From Sphingobacterium sp. UGAL515B_05 (GTDB lineage: Bacteria > Bacteroidota > Bacteroidia > Sphingobacteriales > Sphingobacteriaceae), in contig NZ_CP109907.1 of NCBI RefSeq assembly GCF_033097525.1, positions 6,200,001 through 6,264,000 of the forward strand: a DNA stretch of 64,000 nucleotides. The letters run 5' to 3'. Position numbers and translations under genes: made by a program. A model generated the notes under the pieces. It searched no databases. It saw only the letters and a list, made by a program, of their open reading frames with translations, and was not told the DNA's origin. Positions 54,184 through 63,544 of the stretch are shown here, one piece after another. Position 1 is the stretch's first letter. Each line of letters begins with the position of its first letter.

Positions 54184-56547
54184 ATGATCTTTAAAAACAA
54201 ATTTTTGCACAGTGCTCTCTTAAGCTTATTTAGTCTAGCGCTATCTGCTCAAACAACTCCTCAATTAAATTATTTCGATTTAAGCGAGGTAAGGTTATTA
54301 CCTGGTATTTTTAAACATGCTGAAGATCTGGACATCAATTATTTATTGGAAATGGACCCGGACCGATTGCTGGCTCCATTTTTACGCGAAGCCAATTTAC
54401 CACTTAAAAAAGACTCATATACCAATTGGGAAAATACAGGATTAGATGGTCATATCGGAGGTCATTATCTCTCAGCGCTTGCTCATATGTATGCCGCCAC
54501 CGGAGACCTACGCATCAAGGAACGCCTAGACTATATGCTCAGCAACTTGAAACGTTGTCAGGATGCAAACGGAAATGGATACATTGGCGGAGTACCTGGG
54601 GGTAAAATTATTTGGACAGAGATTCAACAAGGCCGGATCAACGCCGGTAGCTTTAACTTGAATGGAAAATGGGTACCGCTATATAATATACACAAAACGT
54701 ATGCTGGCCTGCGAGATGCCTACTTGTTGACAGGCAATGAATCTGCGAAAGACATGCTTATTCAGATGACTGATTGGGCGCTTAAGTTGGTTGGTCAACT
54801 TTCCGAAGCTCAAATACAGGAGATGTTACGAAGTGAACACGGTGGACTGAACGAAACATTTGCTGATGTCGCTGCAATTACCCAAAATCAGACTTATCTC
54901 GAGCTGGCTCGTAAATTCAGTCATCAATCCATACTTGAGCCCTTATTAGCACATCAAGACAATTTAACAGGATTGCACGCAAATACACAAATTCCAAAAG
55001 TTCTCGGTTTTAAACGCATCGCCGACCTTTCCCACAACGAAAAATGGGCTGAGGCTGTTCGGTACTTTTGGGATAATGTTGTCGAACATCGCTCGATTGC
55101 TATTGGTGGAAATAGTGTGAGTGAGCATTTTAACCCAACAGACGATTTTTCAAAAATGTTATACAGCATTGAGGGACCTGAAACCTGCAATACGTACAAT
55201 ATGTTACGGCTCACAAAAATGCTCTACCAAACCGATCCGCAAGGAAAATACCTCGATTTTTATGAACGTGCTCTTTATAACCACATCTTATCGACACAAC
55301 ATCCCGAACATGGTGGATTAGTTTATTTCACACAAATCCGTCCGGGGCATTATCGCGTTTATTCACAAACACAGACAAGTATGTGGTGCTGCGTTGGATC
55401 AGGGATGGAAAACCACGCCAAATATGGTGAAATGATCTATGCAAAACGCAACAATGACTTATTCGTCAATTTGTTTATTCCTTCACGCTTGGATTGGAAA
55501 GAGAAAAACACCGAAGTCATTCAAGAAACGAGCTTTCCGAAAGAAGCTAACACAAGCATTCAAATCAACCCAAAAAAACCGACTTCATTCAGCTTGTTTA
55601 TTCGTAAACCCAACTGGCTGACCGCAGCTCCCCATGTATTGATCAATGGAAAGCCCTACCACAATTTCAGTTCAACAAATGAGCATATCCAAATCAAACG
55701 TACATGGCGAAAGGGTGATATCGTCAGTCTTGAATTGCCTATGGGGATACATACTGAGCAGTTGCCTGATAAAAGCAATTATTATAGTATTTTATATGGA
55801 CCTCTTGTTTTGGGTGCCCGTACTGGACAGGAAGATCTTTTGGGACTTCAAGCCGATGACAGCCGAATGGGGCACATTGCATCGGGAAAACAAATCCCTT
55901 TAAGTGATCTCCCAATTCTTAAAGCTGAGCCGAACAATATTCCGGCACTTGTAAAACCAATAGCATCAAAGCCCTTACACTTTACGCTCTCAGACCTTTA
56001 TTTGGGAAAAAAAGGTATTCAAATGGAAATAGAACCCTTTTTCGGTATTCATGATTCCCGTTATATGATTTATTGGCCTCAAGCAACAGAAAAGGAATTA
56101 CAGGCGCTACAGGAAAAAATGAGCGCCGACGAAACGGAAAGCTTAGCGCTAGCTGCCAAAACAGTCGATAAGGTCGTCGCTGGAGAGCAACAGCCTGAAT
56201 CAGATCACTTTTTTCGCGAGCAAAATAGCAATGCTGGGGCATTCGGCGATACACACTGGCGCGATACAAAAGACTGGTTTAGTTATGTGATGAAAATAAC
56301 GCCCGAGACCCAACTGATAGCAATCAAATTGCTGGCAGACAACTCATCAAGGGTAACAGAGGTTATGGTCGATGGTAAAACCATCAGCACACTGGAAGAC
56401 AAGGATGAGAAGTCAACCATTAAAACAATACGTATACAGCTTCCCAGTGATGGTACAGGTAAAACCAAAATAGAACTAAAAATTAAGGCCGGGGCAGGAT
56501 CTACAAGCCACAAGATCCTAGAAATCCGAACTCTTCGTCCTGACTAA
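54184..56547 (+). CDS. Glycoside hydrolase, GH127/GH146-type (beta-L-arabinofuranosidase)
   Basis: 787 residues from the ATG at 54184 (MIFKNKFLHSALLSLFSLALSAQ, a good signal peptide); an in-frame ATG at 54166 also exists. The catalytic domain (DUF1680) covers about residues 20-540: GGHYLSALAHMYAATGD, ESCN-like GPETCNTYNMLRLTKML, and MWCCVGSGMENHAKYGEMIYA. The Glu-x-Cys and Cys-Cys motifs are the metal/cysteine active site of these enzymes. A C-terminal beta domain follows. Cleaves terminal beta-L-arabinofuranose from plant glycans. The last 18 codons lie in a 129-bp tandem repeat. Confidence 0.88.
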   Translation: MIFKNKFLHSALLSLFSLALSAQTTPQLNYFDLSEVRLLPGIFKHAEDLDINYLLEMDPDRLLAPFLREANLPLKKDSYTNWENTGLDGHIGGHYLSALAHMYAATGDLRIKERLDYMLSNLKRCQDANGNGYIGGVPGGKIIWTEIQQGRINAGSFNLNGKWVPLYNIHKTYAGLRDAYLLTGNESAKDMLIQMTDWALKLVGQLSEAQIQEMLRSEHGGLNETFADVAAITQNQTYLELARKFSHQSILEPLLAHQDNLTGLHANTQIPKVLGFKRIADLSHNEKWAEAVRYFWDNVVEHRSIAIGGNSVSEHFNPTDDFSKMLYSIEGPETCNTYNMLRLTKMLYQTDPQGKYLDFYERALYNHILSTQHPEHGGLVYFTQIRPGHYRVYSQTQTSMWCCVGSGMENHAKYGEMIYAKRNNDLFVNLFIPSRLDWKEKNTEVIQETSFPKEANTSIQINPKKPTSFSLFIRKPNWLTAAPHVLINGKPYHNFSSTNEHIQIKRTWRKGDIVSLELPMGIHTEQLPDKSNYYSILYGPLVLGARTGQEDLLGLQADDSRMGHIASGKQIPLSDLPILKAEPNNIPALVKPIASKPLHFTLSDLYLGKKGIQMEIEPFFGIHDSRYMIYWPQATEKELQALQEKMSADETESLALAAKTVDKVVAGEQQPESDHFFREQNSNAGAFGDTHWRDTKDWFSYVMKITPETQLIAIKLLADNSSRVTEVMVDGKTISTLEDKDEKSTIKTIRIQLPSDGTGKTKIELKIKAGAGSTSHKILEIRTLRPD

Positions 56548-56808
56548 TGGATCTATAAAGTAAACTCCATTAGTCAGGAGTCATTTCCTTCGCCTGGAGT
56601 AATTCAATTGATCAAGACTGGGGCAGGATCTACAAGCCACAAGATCCTAGAAATCCGAACTCTTCGTCCTGACTAATGGATCTATAAAGTAAACTCCATT
56701 AGTCAGGAGTCATTTCCTTCGACTGGAGTAATTCAATTGATCAAGACTGGGGCAGGATCTACAAGCCACAAGATCCTAGAAGTTCGAACACTTCGTCCTG
56801 ACTAATGG
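56491..56808. repeat. 129-bp tandem repeat, 2.5 copies, over the end of the GH127/146 gene
   Basis: Copies start with GGGGCAGGATCTACAAGCC at 56491, 56620 and 56749, an exact 129-bp period; the third is partial. Each holds the last 18 codons of the glycosidase, its TAA, and a hairpin. Copies 1 and 2 are near-identical; copy 3 has several changes. The spacer to the GH97 stop (56809-56907) has further imperfect related pieces (CACTAGTC, TTGATAACTGAATTAATCAAG). Confidence 0.93.
56538..56579. terminator. Hairpin at the stop codon of the GH127/146 gene
   Basis: TCCTGACTAATGGA and TCCATTAGTCAGGA form a perfect 14-bp stem with the stop codon inside the first arm. It is repeated in copy 2 and, altered, in copy 3. 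No T-run, so a terminator role is uncertain. Confidence 0.5.
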
Positions 56809-56907
56809 AAGCTTTGAGAAAGTTTCCACTAGTCACAAGTGATTCACTTAGTCTTGATAACTGAATTAATCAAGAACAATTCAGTTAGTCAGAAGAGCGC
56901 AGTTGTT

Positions 56908-58893
56908 TTATTTTCCGATTAAAACAACTGCGCCATCCGGTTGTAATGTCAATTTGATGGTCTTTGTTTTGGAAAGTCGAATTTGTTTCTGTTTTGATTC
57001 CCGGGCGATATTATCGTCGATTAGTTGGACCGCATCCGTACTCAACATGGGCAAATTCACCGATACAATCTTTTCTTTGCCCTCGGCATTTATACCCGCT
57101 ACATACCATGTATCGCCCTTTCTCCGGGCAAGTATGACATATTTACCAGGATAACCATCAATAAAAATTGTTTCGTCCCAAGTTGTAGGTACCTGTTTCA
57201 TAAAATCAATCACATGGGTTGGCATTTCCTGTAAATTATTGGGTGTCAATCCAAAATTTTGCACTGGAGTCTGAAATAAAATCGCTGTTGCCAATTGAAA
57301 TGTTTCTGTCGTTTTGCGAATAGTACCACCGTTATTCTCACGGTTATGACGTTTGTTCAGCAAAACTGGACCAAAATCCATTGCCGCCACGGCATTGCGA
57401 ATAAATGGATGTAAAGTCGCATTAAAGGCCTCCGTATCATTTGCATGTTGTGTGAAAATCAAGTTTTCGGAGGCCAATACAGCTTCGCTACCCACGAAAT
57501 TCGGATACATACGCTCCCAACCCCGCGGTAAAGTACATCCATGAAATATAACTGTTAATCCATAATCATTTGCGTCCGAAAGAATATCTTCGTAAAGCTT
57601 AAGTGTTTCCTGTTTATCACCTCCAAAAAAATCAACTTTAATTCCTTTAATGCCTACACCCTGCATCCATTGCATCTCGGCTTTACGTGCGATCGAAGTA
57701 TTCATTTTATTTTTTGGTGTTTGTGGTGCGTCATTCCAGAATCCGTTCGAATTGTACCACAAGCAAATACCTACGCCCCGCTCCTTTCCATAAGCCACCA
57801 ATTGTTCAATTTTTTCATGGCCGATCTTAGTATCCCACCAATTGTCGATCAATACAAATTCATAACCCATTGAAGCTGACAGATCAATAAACTTCTTTTG
57901 GTCTTCAAAATTAATACTGCCATCTTGCCATTCTAACCAGCTCCATGTCGATCGTCCGAATTCATATTTCTTCGACGCCGGATATTGCGGCTCAACAACA
58001 TCAAAAGGAATGGTCGTCTCCACAATGGGTTTTAGACTGCTTCCGATAGTCAGTGTGCGCCAAGGTGTATAACCGGGTAATGACATTGTGGGCGCGGCAC
58101 GTCCAATGCCATTGTTCTCCCCTTCTTCCGGGAAAGCAATACTATAAAGACCATCCTTGGTACCTTCGCTTAACTTGGATGCACAATAAGCACTTGATAC
58201 ACCAGTTTCCGAAACAAGTACCCATCCACGATCCCCAACACGAAAGAGCGCAGGAAAAGTATATCCAACACCATACTTCGAAGGTACCCCTAAGACCTGA
58301 TCTGCCTGATATTCCTCTTCATAACTTGGCTTTGTTTTCATCCAGCCTATCATCGGGGAAGCTTGGGCCGTTAAAAATGTTGTTGTAATGAGTGGAAATT
58401 TAAAACCACTCTCCTCCTTTATTAAGGCAAAGTTCGCCGGCTCGCCCGCCTGAGGCACATAATATCGGAAGGCTATATTGTTGTTGCTAACGCGGAAAGT
58501 AACCTCAACCTGTTGCTTTGAAGCATTCTCCAACAAATAACGCAATTCATTCGCTTTATACGCTACCTGACTACGCTTGATTTTTGATTCGTTATAATTA
58601 GTCAAAATTTCAGCTCTTTTTTCTACTATTGGATGCAAATTATCACTTAAATTTATCGTCTTACTTTGGAGCCCAAGCGGCGAAGCTTCCAGCATCGTTT
58701 TCCCTTCCAGTATAACCTCATAAAATAGATTGCCGTTTTTCAGATCCAAATTAACGGTCAAAGTTCCATCAGGACTAGATACCGATGTCTGCTGCGCCAC
58801 AGCAATTGTACCCAATAAAGACATGATACATACCAGAACATAAGGTTTTAATAGTAAACGTCTAAAATAGCGCGTATAATTGTGATTTAACAT
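56908..58893 (-). CDS. Glycoside hydrolase family 97 protein (retaining, alpha-galactosidase-like)
   Basis: 661 residues, with an N-terminal signal region (MLNHNYTRYFRRLLLKPYVLVCIMSLLGTIAVAQQ). The N-terminal beta-sandwich (SSPDGTLTVNLDLKNGNLFYEVILEGKTML) leads to a (beta/alpha)8 barrel: WSWLEWQDGSINFEDQKKFID, GICLWYNSNGFW and GIKGIKVDFFGGDKQETLK. The Asp in KVDFF fits the nucleophile of the retaining GH97 branch, in contrast to inverting SusB-type alpha-glucosidases, which use two Glu. GSEAVLASEN carries a candidate acid Glu. Probably periplasmic. It is convergent with the GH127/146 gene; no SusC/SusD genes are nearby. Confidence 0.88.
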   Translation of the reverse strand: MLNHNYTRYFRRLLLKPYVLVCIMSLLGTIAVAQQTSVSSPDGTLTVNLDLKNGNLFYEVILEGKTMLEASPLGLQSKTINLSDNLHPIVEKRAEILTNYNESKIKRSQVAYKANELRYLLENASKQQVEVTFRVSNNNIAFRYYVPQAGEPANFALIKEESGFKFPLITTTFLTAQASPMIGWMKTKPSYEEEYQADQVLGVPSKYGVGYTFPALFRVGDRGWVLVSETGVSSAYCASKLSEGTKDGLYSIAFPEEGENNGIGRAAPTMSLPGYTPWRTLTIGSSLKPIVETTIPFDVVEPQYPASKKYEFGRSTWSWLEWQDGSINFEDQKKFIDLSASMGYEFVLIDNWWDTKIGHEKIEQLVAYGKERGVGICLWYNSNGFWNDAPQTPKNKMNTSIARKAEMQWMQGVGIKGIKVDFFGGDKQETLKLYEDILSDANDYGLTVIFHGCTLPRGWERMYPNFVGSEAVLASENLIFTQHANDTEAFNATLHPFIRNAVAAMDFGPVLLNKRHNRENNGGTIRKTTETFQLATAILFQTPVQNFGLTPNNLQEMPTHVIDFMKQVPTTWDETIFIDGYPGKYVILARRKGDTWYVAGINAEGKEKIVSVNLPMLSTDAVQLIDDNIARESKQKQIRLSKTKTIKLTLQPDGAVVLIGK

Positions 58894-59150
58894 AGATTAA
58901 TTCAAATAGTAGGTTAGTTTTTCTGTTAAAGATAAGGTTTTATTTTAATAAATGTATAAAAAACACTTATTAAACAATACGCCCCTTATCCAACAATTGA
59001 TACCACTATCTAAGGAATAATTGCCTTCTGATCAGGGAGGCAGCCTCCCCGCCTTTTCTTGCCTTATGGAAAGATATAGAAAACAAAAATGTGTTATAAT
59101 TGTAAAGAAGTAGTGACATTTATTTTTACGAATTTAACACGTATTAAACT

Positions 59151-59831
59151 ATGAATCTAATTATGAACATGATAGCAATTGCAAGTATAGCAACGGCTTC
59201 CTTAGCTCCATCGTCAGCTAAATCACGATTATTGCTCGAGCAAAAGAACCAAAACATTGCGCTGATATTAAAAAAACAGAGCTTAAAACGTAATTATGTG
59301 GGAACCGACTCGCTATTACAATACTTTAACCAAACAACTGCTGACCTTGAAAAGCAGGTTGCGGGGTTAAGCGAAGCGCAGCTCCAATTTAAACCAGCGC
59401 CTGACAAATGGTCTATCAGTCAATGCCTTGAACATATCATTCGTTCAGAACGAATGATATTTGACATGGCAAAAAAAGGTCTGGATCAAGATCCACAACC
59501 TGAAAGGCGGAAAGAGATCAAGATGACCGACGACAATCTCAAGAATGCACTCACAGACAGGAGTCACAAATATCAGGCACCCAAGGAACTCCAGCCGGAG
59601 GGAATTTATAAAAATGTGAAAACGGCACTCGCTGATTTCAATGCCGCGCGTCAGCCAGTACTTGATTATATCAAAAAAGCTGATGCAGAAGATCTTAGAA
59701 ATCATGTCAGCGACTCCCCTACCGGCCCTATTGATGGTTATCAAGCCCTGATGTTTATCGCTGCACATTGTGCACGTCATACCAAACAGATCGCTGAAAT
59801 AAAAGCCGATCCCAATTTTCCAAAACAATAG
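59151..59831 (+). CDS. DinB-like protein with hydrophobic N-terminus
   Basis: 226 residues. The N-terminus (MNLIMNMIAIASIATASLAPSSAKS) may be an export signal. The DinB_2-type four-helix domain runs from about residue 57: LLQYFNQTTADLEKQVAGLSEAQLQFKPAPDKWSISQCLEHIIRSERMIF, ending in FIAAHCARHTKQIAEI. His in LEHII, AAHCARH form the usual three-His metal site. Functions are mostly unknown (thiol transferases in some). The gene lies 4 bp before an SRPBCC-domain gene and is likely cotranscribed with it. Confidence 0.8.
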   Translation: MNLIMNMIAIASIATASLAPSSAKSRLLLEQKNQNIALILKKQSLKRNYVGTDSLLQYFNQTTADLEKQVAGLSEAQLQFKPAPDKWSISQCLEHIIRSERMIFDMAKKGLDQDPQPERRKEIKMTDDNLKNALTDRSHKYQAPKELQPEGIYKNVKTALADFNAARQPVLDYIKKADAEDLRNHVSDSPTGPIDGYQALMFIAAHCARHTKQIAEIKADPNFPKQ

Positions 59832-59835
59832 AAAG

Positions 59836-60297
59836 ATGAAGAAATTGACCTATCAAATTAAGATTGATGCTCCTGTGTCGCGAGTTTTTAAAACAATGCT
59901 CGATAAAGAAACGTACAAACAATGGACCAGTGCGTTCAATCCGAGTTCTGATTTCGAAGGCGTTTGGGAAAAGGGACAAAGAATTCATTTTACCGGCGTC
60001 AATGAAAATGGTGAAAAAGGCGGGATGGTAGCAGAGATTGCTGAATATATTCCAAATTCATATGTATCTATTCGCCACCTTGGCATCTTAGATAAGGGCC
60101 AGGAAATTTTATCCGGACCAACTGTTGAAGATTGGGCAGGAGCGTTAGAAAACTATACTTTTTCAGACATCGGTGGACATACTGAATTGCAAGTAGATGT
60201 CGATACAAACGACGAGTACATCGATTATTTTAATGAAGCTTGGCCGGCGGCCTTGCAGCTTTTAAAAGACTTGAGTGAAACTAATAAGTTAAATTAG
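59836..60297 (+). CDS. SRPBCC/AHSA1-family protein
   Basis: 153 residues. Typical of START/Bet v1-like AHSA1 proteins: MKKLTYQIKIDAPVSRVFKTMLDKETYKQWTSAFNPSSDFEGVWEKG, then IHFTGVNENGEKGGMVAEIAEYIPNSYVSIRHLG, ending in a C-terminal helix (YFNEAWPAALQLLKDLSE). Binds hydrophobic ligands in a cavity; the ligand is unknown. Cytoplasmic. DinB-like and AHSA1 genes are often neighbours in this phylum. Confidence 0.85.
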   Translation: MKKLTYQIKIDAPVSRVFKTMLDKETYKQWTSAFNPSSDFEGVWEKGQRIHFTGVNENGEKGGMVAEIAEYIPNSYVSIRHLGILDKGQEILSGPTVEDWAGALENYTFSDIGGHTELQVDVDTNDEYIDYFNEAWPAALQLLKDLSETNKLN

Positions 60298-60351
60298 GGG
60301 CTTAATGATTAAGCCTCCTCAGACTGTTCAAAAACATATTGACTCAATAAA

Positions 60352-60375
60352 AAAGGGGATCTAAAAATCCCCTTT
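60352..60375. terminator. Bidirectional terminator
   Basis: AAAGGGGAT and ATCCCCTTT with a short loop and an A/T-run on both sides. It lies between the SRPBCC gene and the convergent cytolysin-like gene. Confidence 0.8.
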
Positions 60376-60452
60376 CTTATGTTTTTGCTTTATCCACTTA
60401 AGCAAACTTCATAAAGTCAACTGTCTTAAAATATGTCTTTTATATTTTAGTA

Positions 60453-61502
60453 TTAGTTTACTTTCTTTTTGAAGTGAATATCAAAAATATTGTAATACTT
60501 TAACGTACTATAATCCTTGAGACTCATGAAGTCATAGGTAAGTGGATAATTAAAGATGTTTTCCGTCTGACTCACATAAAGAAGCATATCGCGGAGTGCC
60601 GTCCCAATGGCCTGGGCTCCTTTTGGATACTGAATAAAACTATTCTTTCCGCCACCACGATAGTAGATCAGCAGATTACTACAATCCAGAACTTTGGTAT
60701 CTATATCATCCAGTGCTTTCTTTTCCAGTATTTTGTCTATGGCTGTATTGAGCCTTGCCCGTGTTGAATCAGTTTCTCCCATCAAAATCATATGAGTACC
60801 ATACGTCACCGAAGCAAGTACATAGGGAGAATAGCCGGCTTTGGTCAAAACCGCAACCTCCGATTCGGGGTAGGCGTCAAAATATTCCGTGTGATCAATA
60901 TAAATAGTTAGCCTATTGAGATTGCCTATCCGAAGGGTACTATTGGGTTTACTGATCGTCGTGGAATCGGCATGTCTTACAAGGGATAAGGCCTTCTTTA
61001 CATCCTTCGAATTACCAAGAAATCCCTGTATTTCGGCATAATCTTCAAAAGTGCTGGAGGAGAAATTCATGCTGCTTGCCTGTTTCGATTTTTCAAACTT
61101 ATTGGCATAAGCAAGGCCATTCGCATAGCTGGGTTCAAAAAAACCCATATCTACGGAGAAATCGTTATAAGATAAAAAATGAAATTTAACTTTTTTTGCT
61201 TTTGCTTCCAGGCTTTCTAGCCGCGGACCATCAAGGGTATCTTTGAGGCTCCAAAGTCCGCCCAGAAAAACCTTTTCATCAATATAGTCATCAGCGAACA
61301 GTTTATTCATCTGAAACTCTACTTTTCGAATTTCATACTTATCTGGCGGAACAGTTGGTTTATTTTTGGTTGTATCCGTGGGGACCACTTCCGGGGGCTC
61401 TATCATTGGCTCGATGGGATCTTTTGTACAACTTAGCCATACCAGTGAGCTAAGAAGAAGTAAAAAATATCTAGTGTGCATATTAAAGTTCTTCGGTTTC
61501 AA
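60453..61502 (-). CDS. Lipoprotein resembling thiol-activated (cholesterol-dependent) cytolysins
   Basis: 349 residues; the ATG at 61481 (MHTRYFLLLLSSLVWLSC) is an equally likely start. A lipoprotein signal with lipobox W-L-S-C (Cys25) precedes a Pro-rich linker (to about 55). From about 60 on it reads like the core of pore-forming cytolysins: LTIYIDHTEYFDAYPESEVAVLTKAGYSPYVLASVTYGTHMIL, RARLNTAIDKILE, LIYYRGGGKNSF, and YPLTYDFMSLKDYS. These match the order of the cytolysin blocks (VYISSVAYGR, VEAAFEAL, GGDPSSGA, PISYTTSFL). The Trp-rich C-terminal undecapeptide is absent. Recognised by eye, not by search. Confidence 0.5.
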   Translation of the reverse strand: MKPKNFNMHTRYFLLLLSSLVWLSCTKDPIEPMIEPPEVVPTDTTKNKPTVPPDKYEIRKVEFQMNKLFADDYIDEKVFLGGLWSLKDTLDGPRLESLEAKAKKVKFHFLSYNDFSVDMGFFEPSYANGLAYANKFEKSKQASSMNFSSSTFEDYAEIQGFLGNSKDVKKALSLVRHADSTTISKPNSTLRIGNLNRLTIYIDHTEYFDAYPESEVAVLTKAGYSPYVLASVTYGTHMILMGETDSTRARLNTAIDKILEKKALDDIDTKVLDCSNLLIYYRGGGKNSFIQYPKGAQAIGTALRDMLLYVSQTENIFNYPLTYDFMSLKDYSTLKYYNIFDIHFKKKVN

Positions 61503-61773
61503 ATTTCGTTATCATCAAAAAGAGGGCTATTCGCACTTTTTTATCCGATAAATTAAATACAATAAGCTACGATAATGTTTTTTTACATCAATCCAACACA
61601 TTACACCTCTTATGGAAATTTTTATAATTTAAATCACCTTTTCAAACTCCACACTATACATTTCTATTAGCGTTTGGAATCAGAACACAATCAAAAGATT
61701 GAGCTTTATGACCTATAAAAAGGTAGCTTCAGCGAGATAAAAAAGACAAGAATGTAATGCAACACAAATAAAA

Positions 61774-61795
61774 AAGCGGAGCTTATACTCCGCTT
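61774..61795 (-). terminator. Terminator for the small secreted-protein gene
   Basis: On the minus strand AAGCGGAG and CTCCGCTT form an 8-bp stem followed by a T-run, 79 bp after the stop of the 61874-62188 gene. The rest of 61503-61873 is gene-free. Confidence 0.75.
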
Positions 61796-61873
61796 AAATT
61801 TATTCCTTTATAATACGGAAGAACTACCGGAATTCATAAAGCTAGCTCAAATCAACCAGTTATCCGCGCCATA

Positions 61874-62188
61874 TTAAACACCCCAAAATGCTCTACACGC
61901 TTTGAAAAACGATCCACAACCACCATTTGTATAGGTCTCGGAAGTATGCGTGCCTACCAATTGCGCGGTATCATAATCGTAAAAGCTCAACACAAAAATA
62001 CAATGTGTCAATTGACCTTCGCTTTCTTTGATCTCTTCGGTGACCTTCACGAAAGTGTTTGTTTTGGGAAGACGATAAGTAGTTGTTTTAGCATTGACAT
62101 TTTCTTTCGGTGCTTTTTCAGTTGTCTTTGCAGAAGCAGCAGTAGATAGCAGAGCGACCGCGATCAGGCTCATCATTAGTTTTTTCAT
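61874..62188 (-). CDS. Small secreted Cys-containing protein
   Basis: 104 residues. Signal peptide MKKLMMSLIAVALLSTAASA, then a Lys/Thr-rich linker (KTTEKAPKENVNAKTTTY). The mature core is TFVKVTEEIKESEGQLTHCIFVLSFYDY, and the end is TYTNGGCGSFFKACRAFWGV. Three Cys (63, 91, 97) may form a disulfide. No family recognised. Own leader hairpin upstream and own terminator downstream, so it is a single-gene unit. Confidence 0.7.
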   Translation of the reverse strand: MKKLMMSLIAVALLSTAASAKTTEKAPKENVNAKTTTYRLPKTNTFVKVTEEIKESEGQLTHCIFVLSFYDYDTAQLVGTHTSETYTNGGCGSFFKACRAFWGV

Positions 62189-62211
62189 TGTTTTTAGATT
62201 TTTTTGTTAAA

Positions 62212-62248
62212 CCATAGCATACTTTTTCGGTATGTTTTCATCCTATGG
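62212..62248 (-). promoter_or_regulatory. Leader hairpin before the small secreted-protein gene
   Basis: CCATAG/CTATGG and, nested inside, CATAC/GTATG form a stem-loop in the 5' UTR, 24 nt before the ATG. Possibly an RNA-stabilising or translation-control hairpin. Confidence 0.4.
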
Positions 62249-62923
62249 AAGTAAAAATAAAAACAGATTTAACTAATTTTTTGGTTATTTATTATTCGTA
62301 ATCTTTCACTCATTATCCGTGGCTGTTAGCTTATTATTCGCGAAAAACATTTTATGTGAAACAGCTTCTTATACAATTAGATCCCTCTGATTTCAAACCA
62401 ATTTCAATGAAAAACAAGAGACATGGTATTGACTTAGCAGACATCCAAAACGACCGGGATTTGAGTTTTGTTGCTCAGAAGACTAACCAACATAAATTAG
62501 CGAGAACTATTAGTTATGACCTGATCTACTAAACTACACTGCCTTAACTAGGTAACAATACTAGAACTATACAGAACGTAGAAATTTTCAACAGATTTAT
62601 AGCACTATTCTTCTACATTTTTCCTTGACCTATTTTCTTACACTAGGTTTGCGTAAAAAGTGCTATATCTGTACTTTATATGTAAGATATAGTCCGGAAA
62701 AAATAAACCTATTTTTTCCGGACTTAAACGCTGGCAAAAGGCCATACGAACGCAGTGTACTTCATATTTTTAATGGCTTGCAGATATTGATCTACATTTT
62801 CCAAAAGCGGATTATTTTCTGCTATTTTTACCACTTTTGGTTCTTCATAAAAATAAAAGAATCGCTCCGGAACAAATTGTACTGGGGGAACTTGATAGTA
62901 TTTAATTTAATCATACTAGGGTA
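62249..62923. other. Gene-poor region
   Basis: No convincing gene in about 670 bp; an open frame at 62625-62930 has a low-complexity Phe/Ile/Tyr-rich translation and no good start site. GCTATATCTG- and CCGG-rich pieces near 62660-62720 form small inverted repeats (TTTTTCCGGACTTA, TAGTCCGGAAAAA). Confidence 0.4.
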
Positions 62924-63202
62924 TTGGTAGTTTCGCGGCAAGACAGCGTAAGGACAACAGTTGAAATAAAGGCAGACCATCAAATAATTATTAATGAAAA
63001 TGTTAAGAAGGCTTCCACGGATAATTGTATCAGCCTAAAAGATCCAGAACTGATTTCATGGTTAAAGCATAAAAATTCGACATTTATTGATTTTTCATCC
63101 TTAACCATTATTTTGTTGATTTTATTGTTCATAAACCTATATTTGATAAGATCGTTCGTACACAATCTGAAATCAAAAAGAGCTGATAGATTCATTTGCT
63201 AA
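62924..63202 (+). CDS. Uncertain small membrane protein
   Basis: 92 residues if started at the TTG at 62924; the first in-frame start codons are weak. An N-terminal soluble part (DSVRTTVEIKADHQIIINENVKKASTDNCI) precedes one membrane helix (FSSLTIILLILLFINLYLI) and a basic tail. No family recognised. Could be a remnant of a longer gene. Confidence 0.3.
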   Translation: MVVSRQDSVRTTVEIKADHQIIINENVKKASTDNCISLKDPELISWLKHKNSTFIDFSSLTIILLILLFINLYLIRSFVHNLKSKRADRFIC

Positions 63203-63544
63203 CATGCGCCCATGCCGCACCAACAGAGGGATCTCAACTTGAGGAGCTTATTTTTTATTTGATAGGGAGAGTCGGTTAACCAGCCTTCCAATAAATTTTA
63301 ATACGAACCTGGACTGATAATGAATTTTGAAAGACGCTCCTCCTAATGGACTAAGGTTACTAGGACTTGGTTTTAGCCCCGAAGCGTCACAAAAAATGCA
63401 ACTATTAGGCGTTTTTAGTCTGTCTAGAACTAATTTAATAAATTTGACCACTAACCCTCAAAATTGGAAGATAATAGGGCAAGCTGGATTAAATATTATT
63501 CGTTTACATAAAAATGCCATTGAAGAATACTATAATAAATATTT

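Noticed and set aside
62625..62930. 101-codon plus-strand frame
   Set aside because: Low-complexity aromatic/Ile translation, no start context, inside a region with small inverted repeats; probably non-coding.
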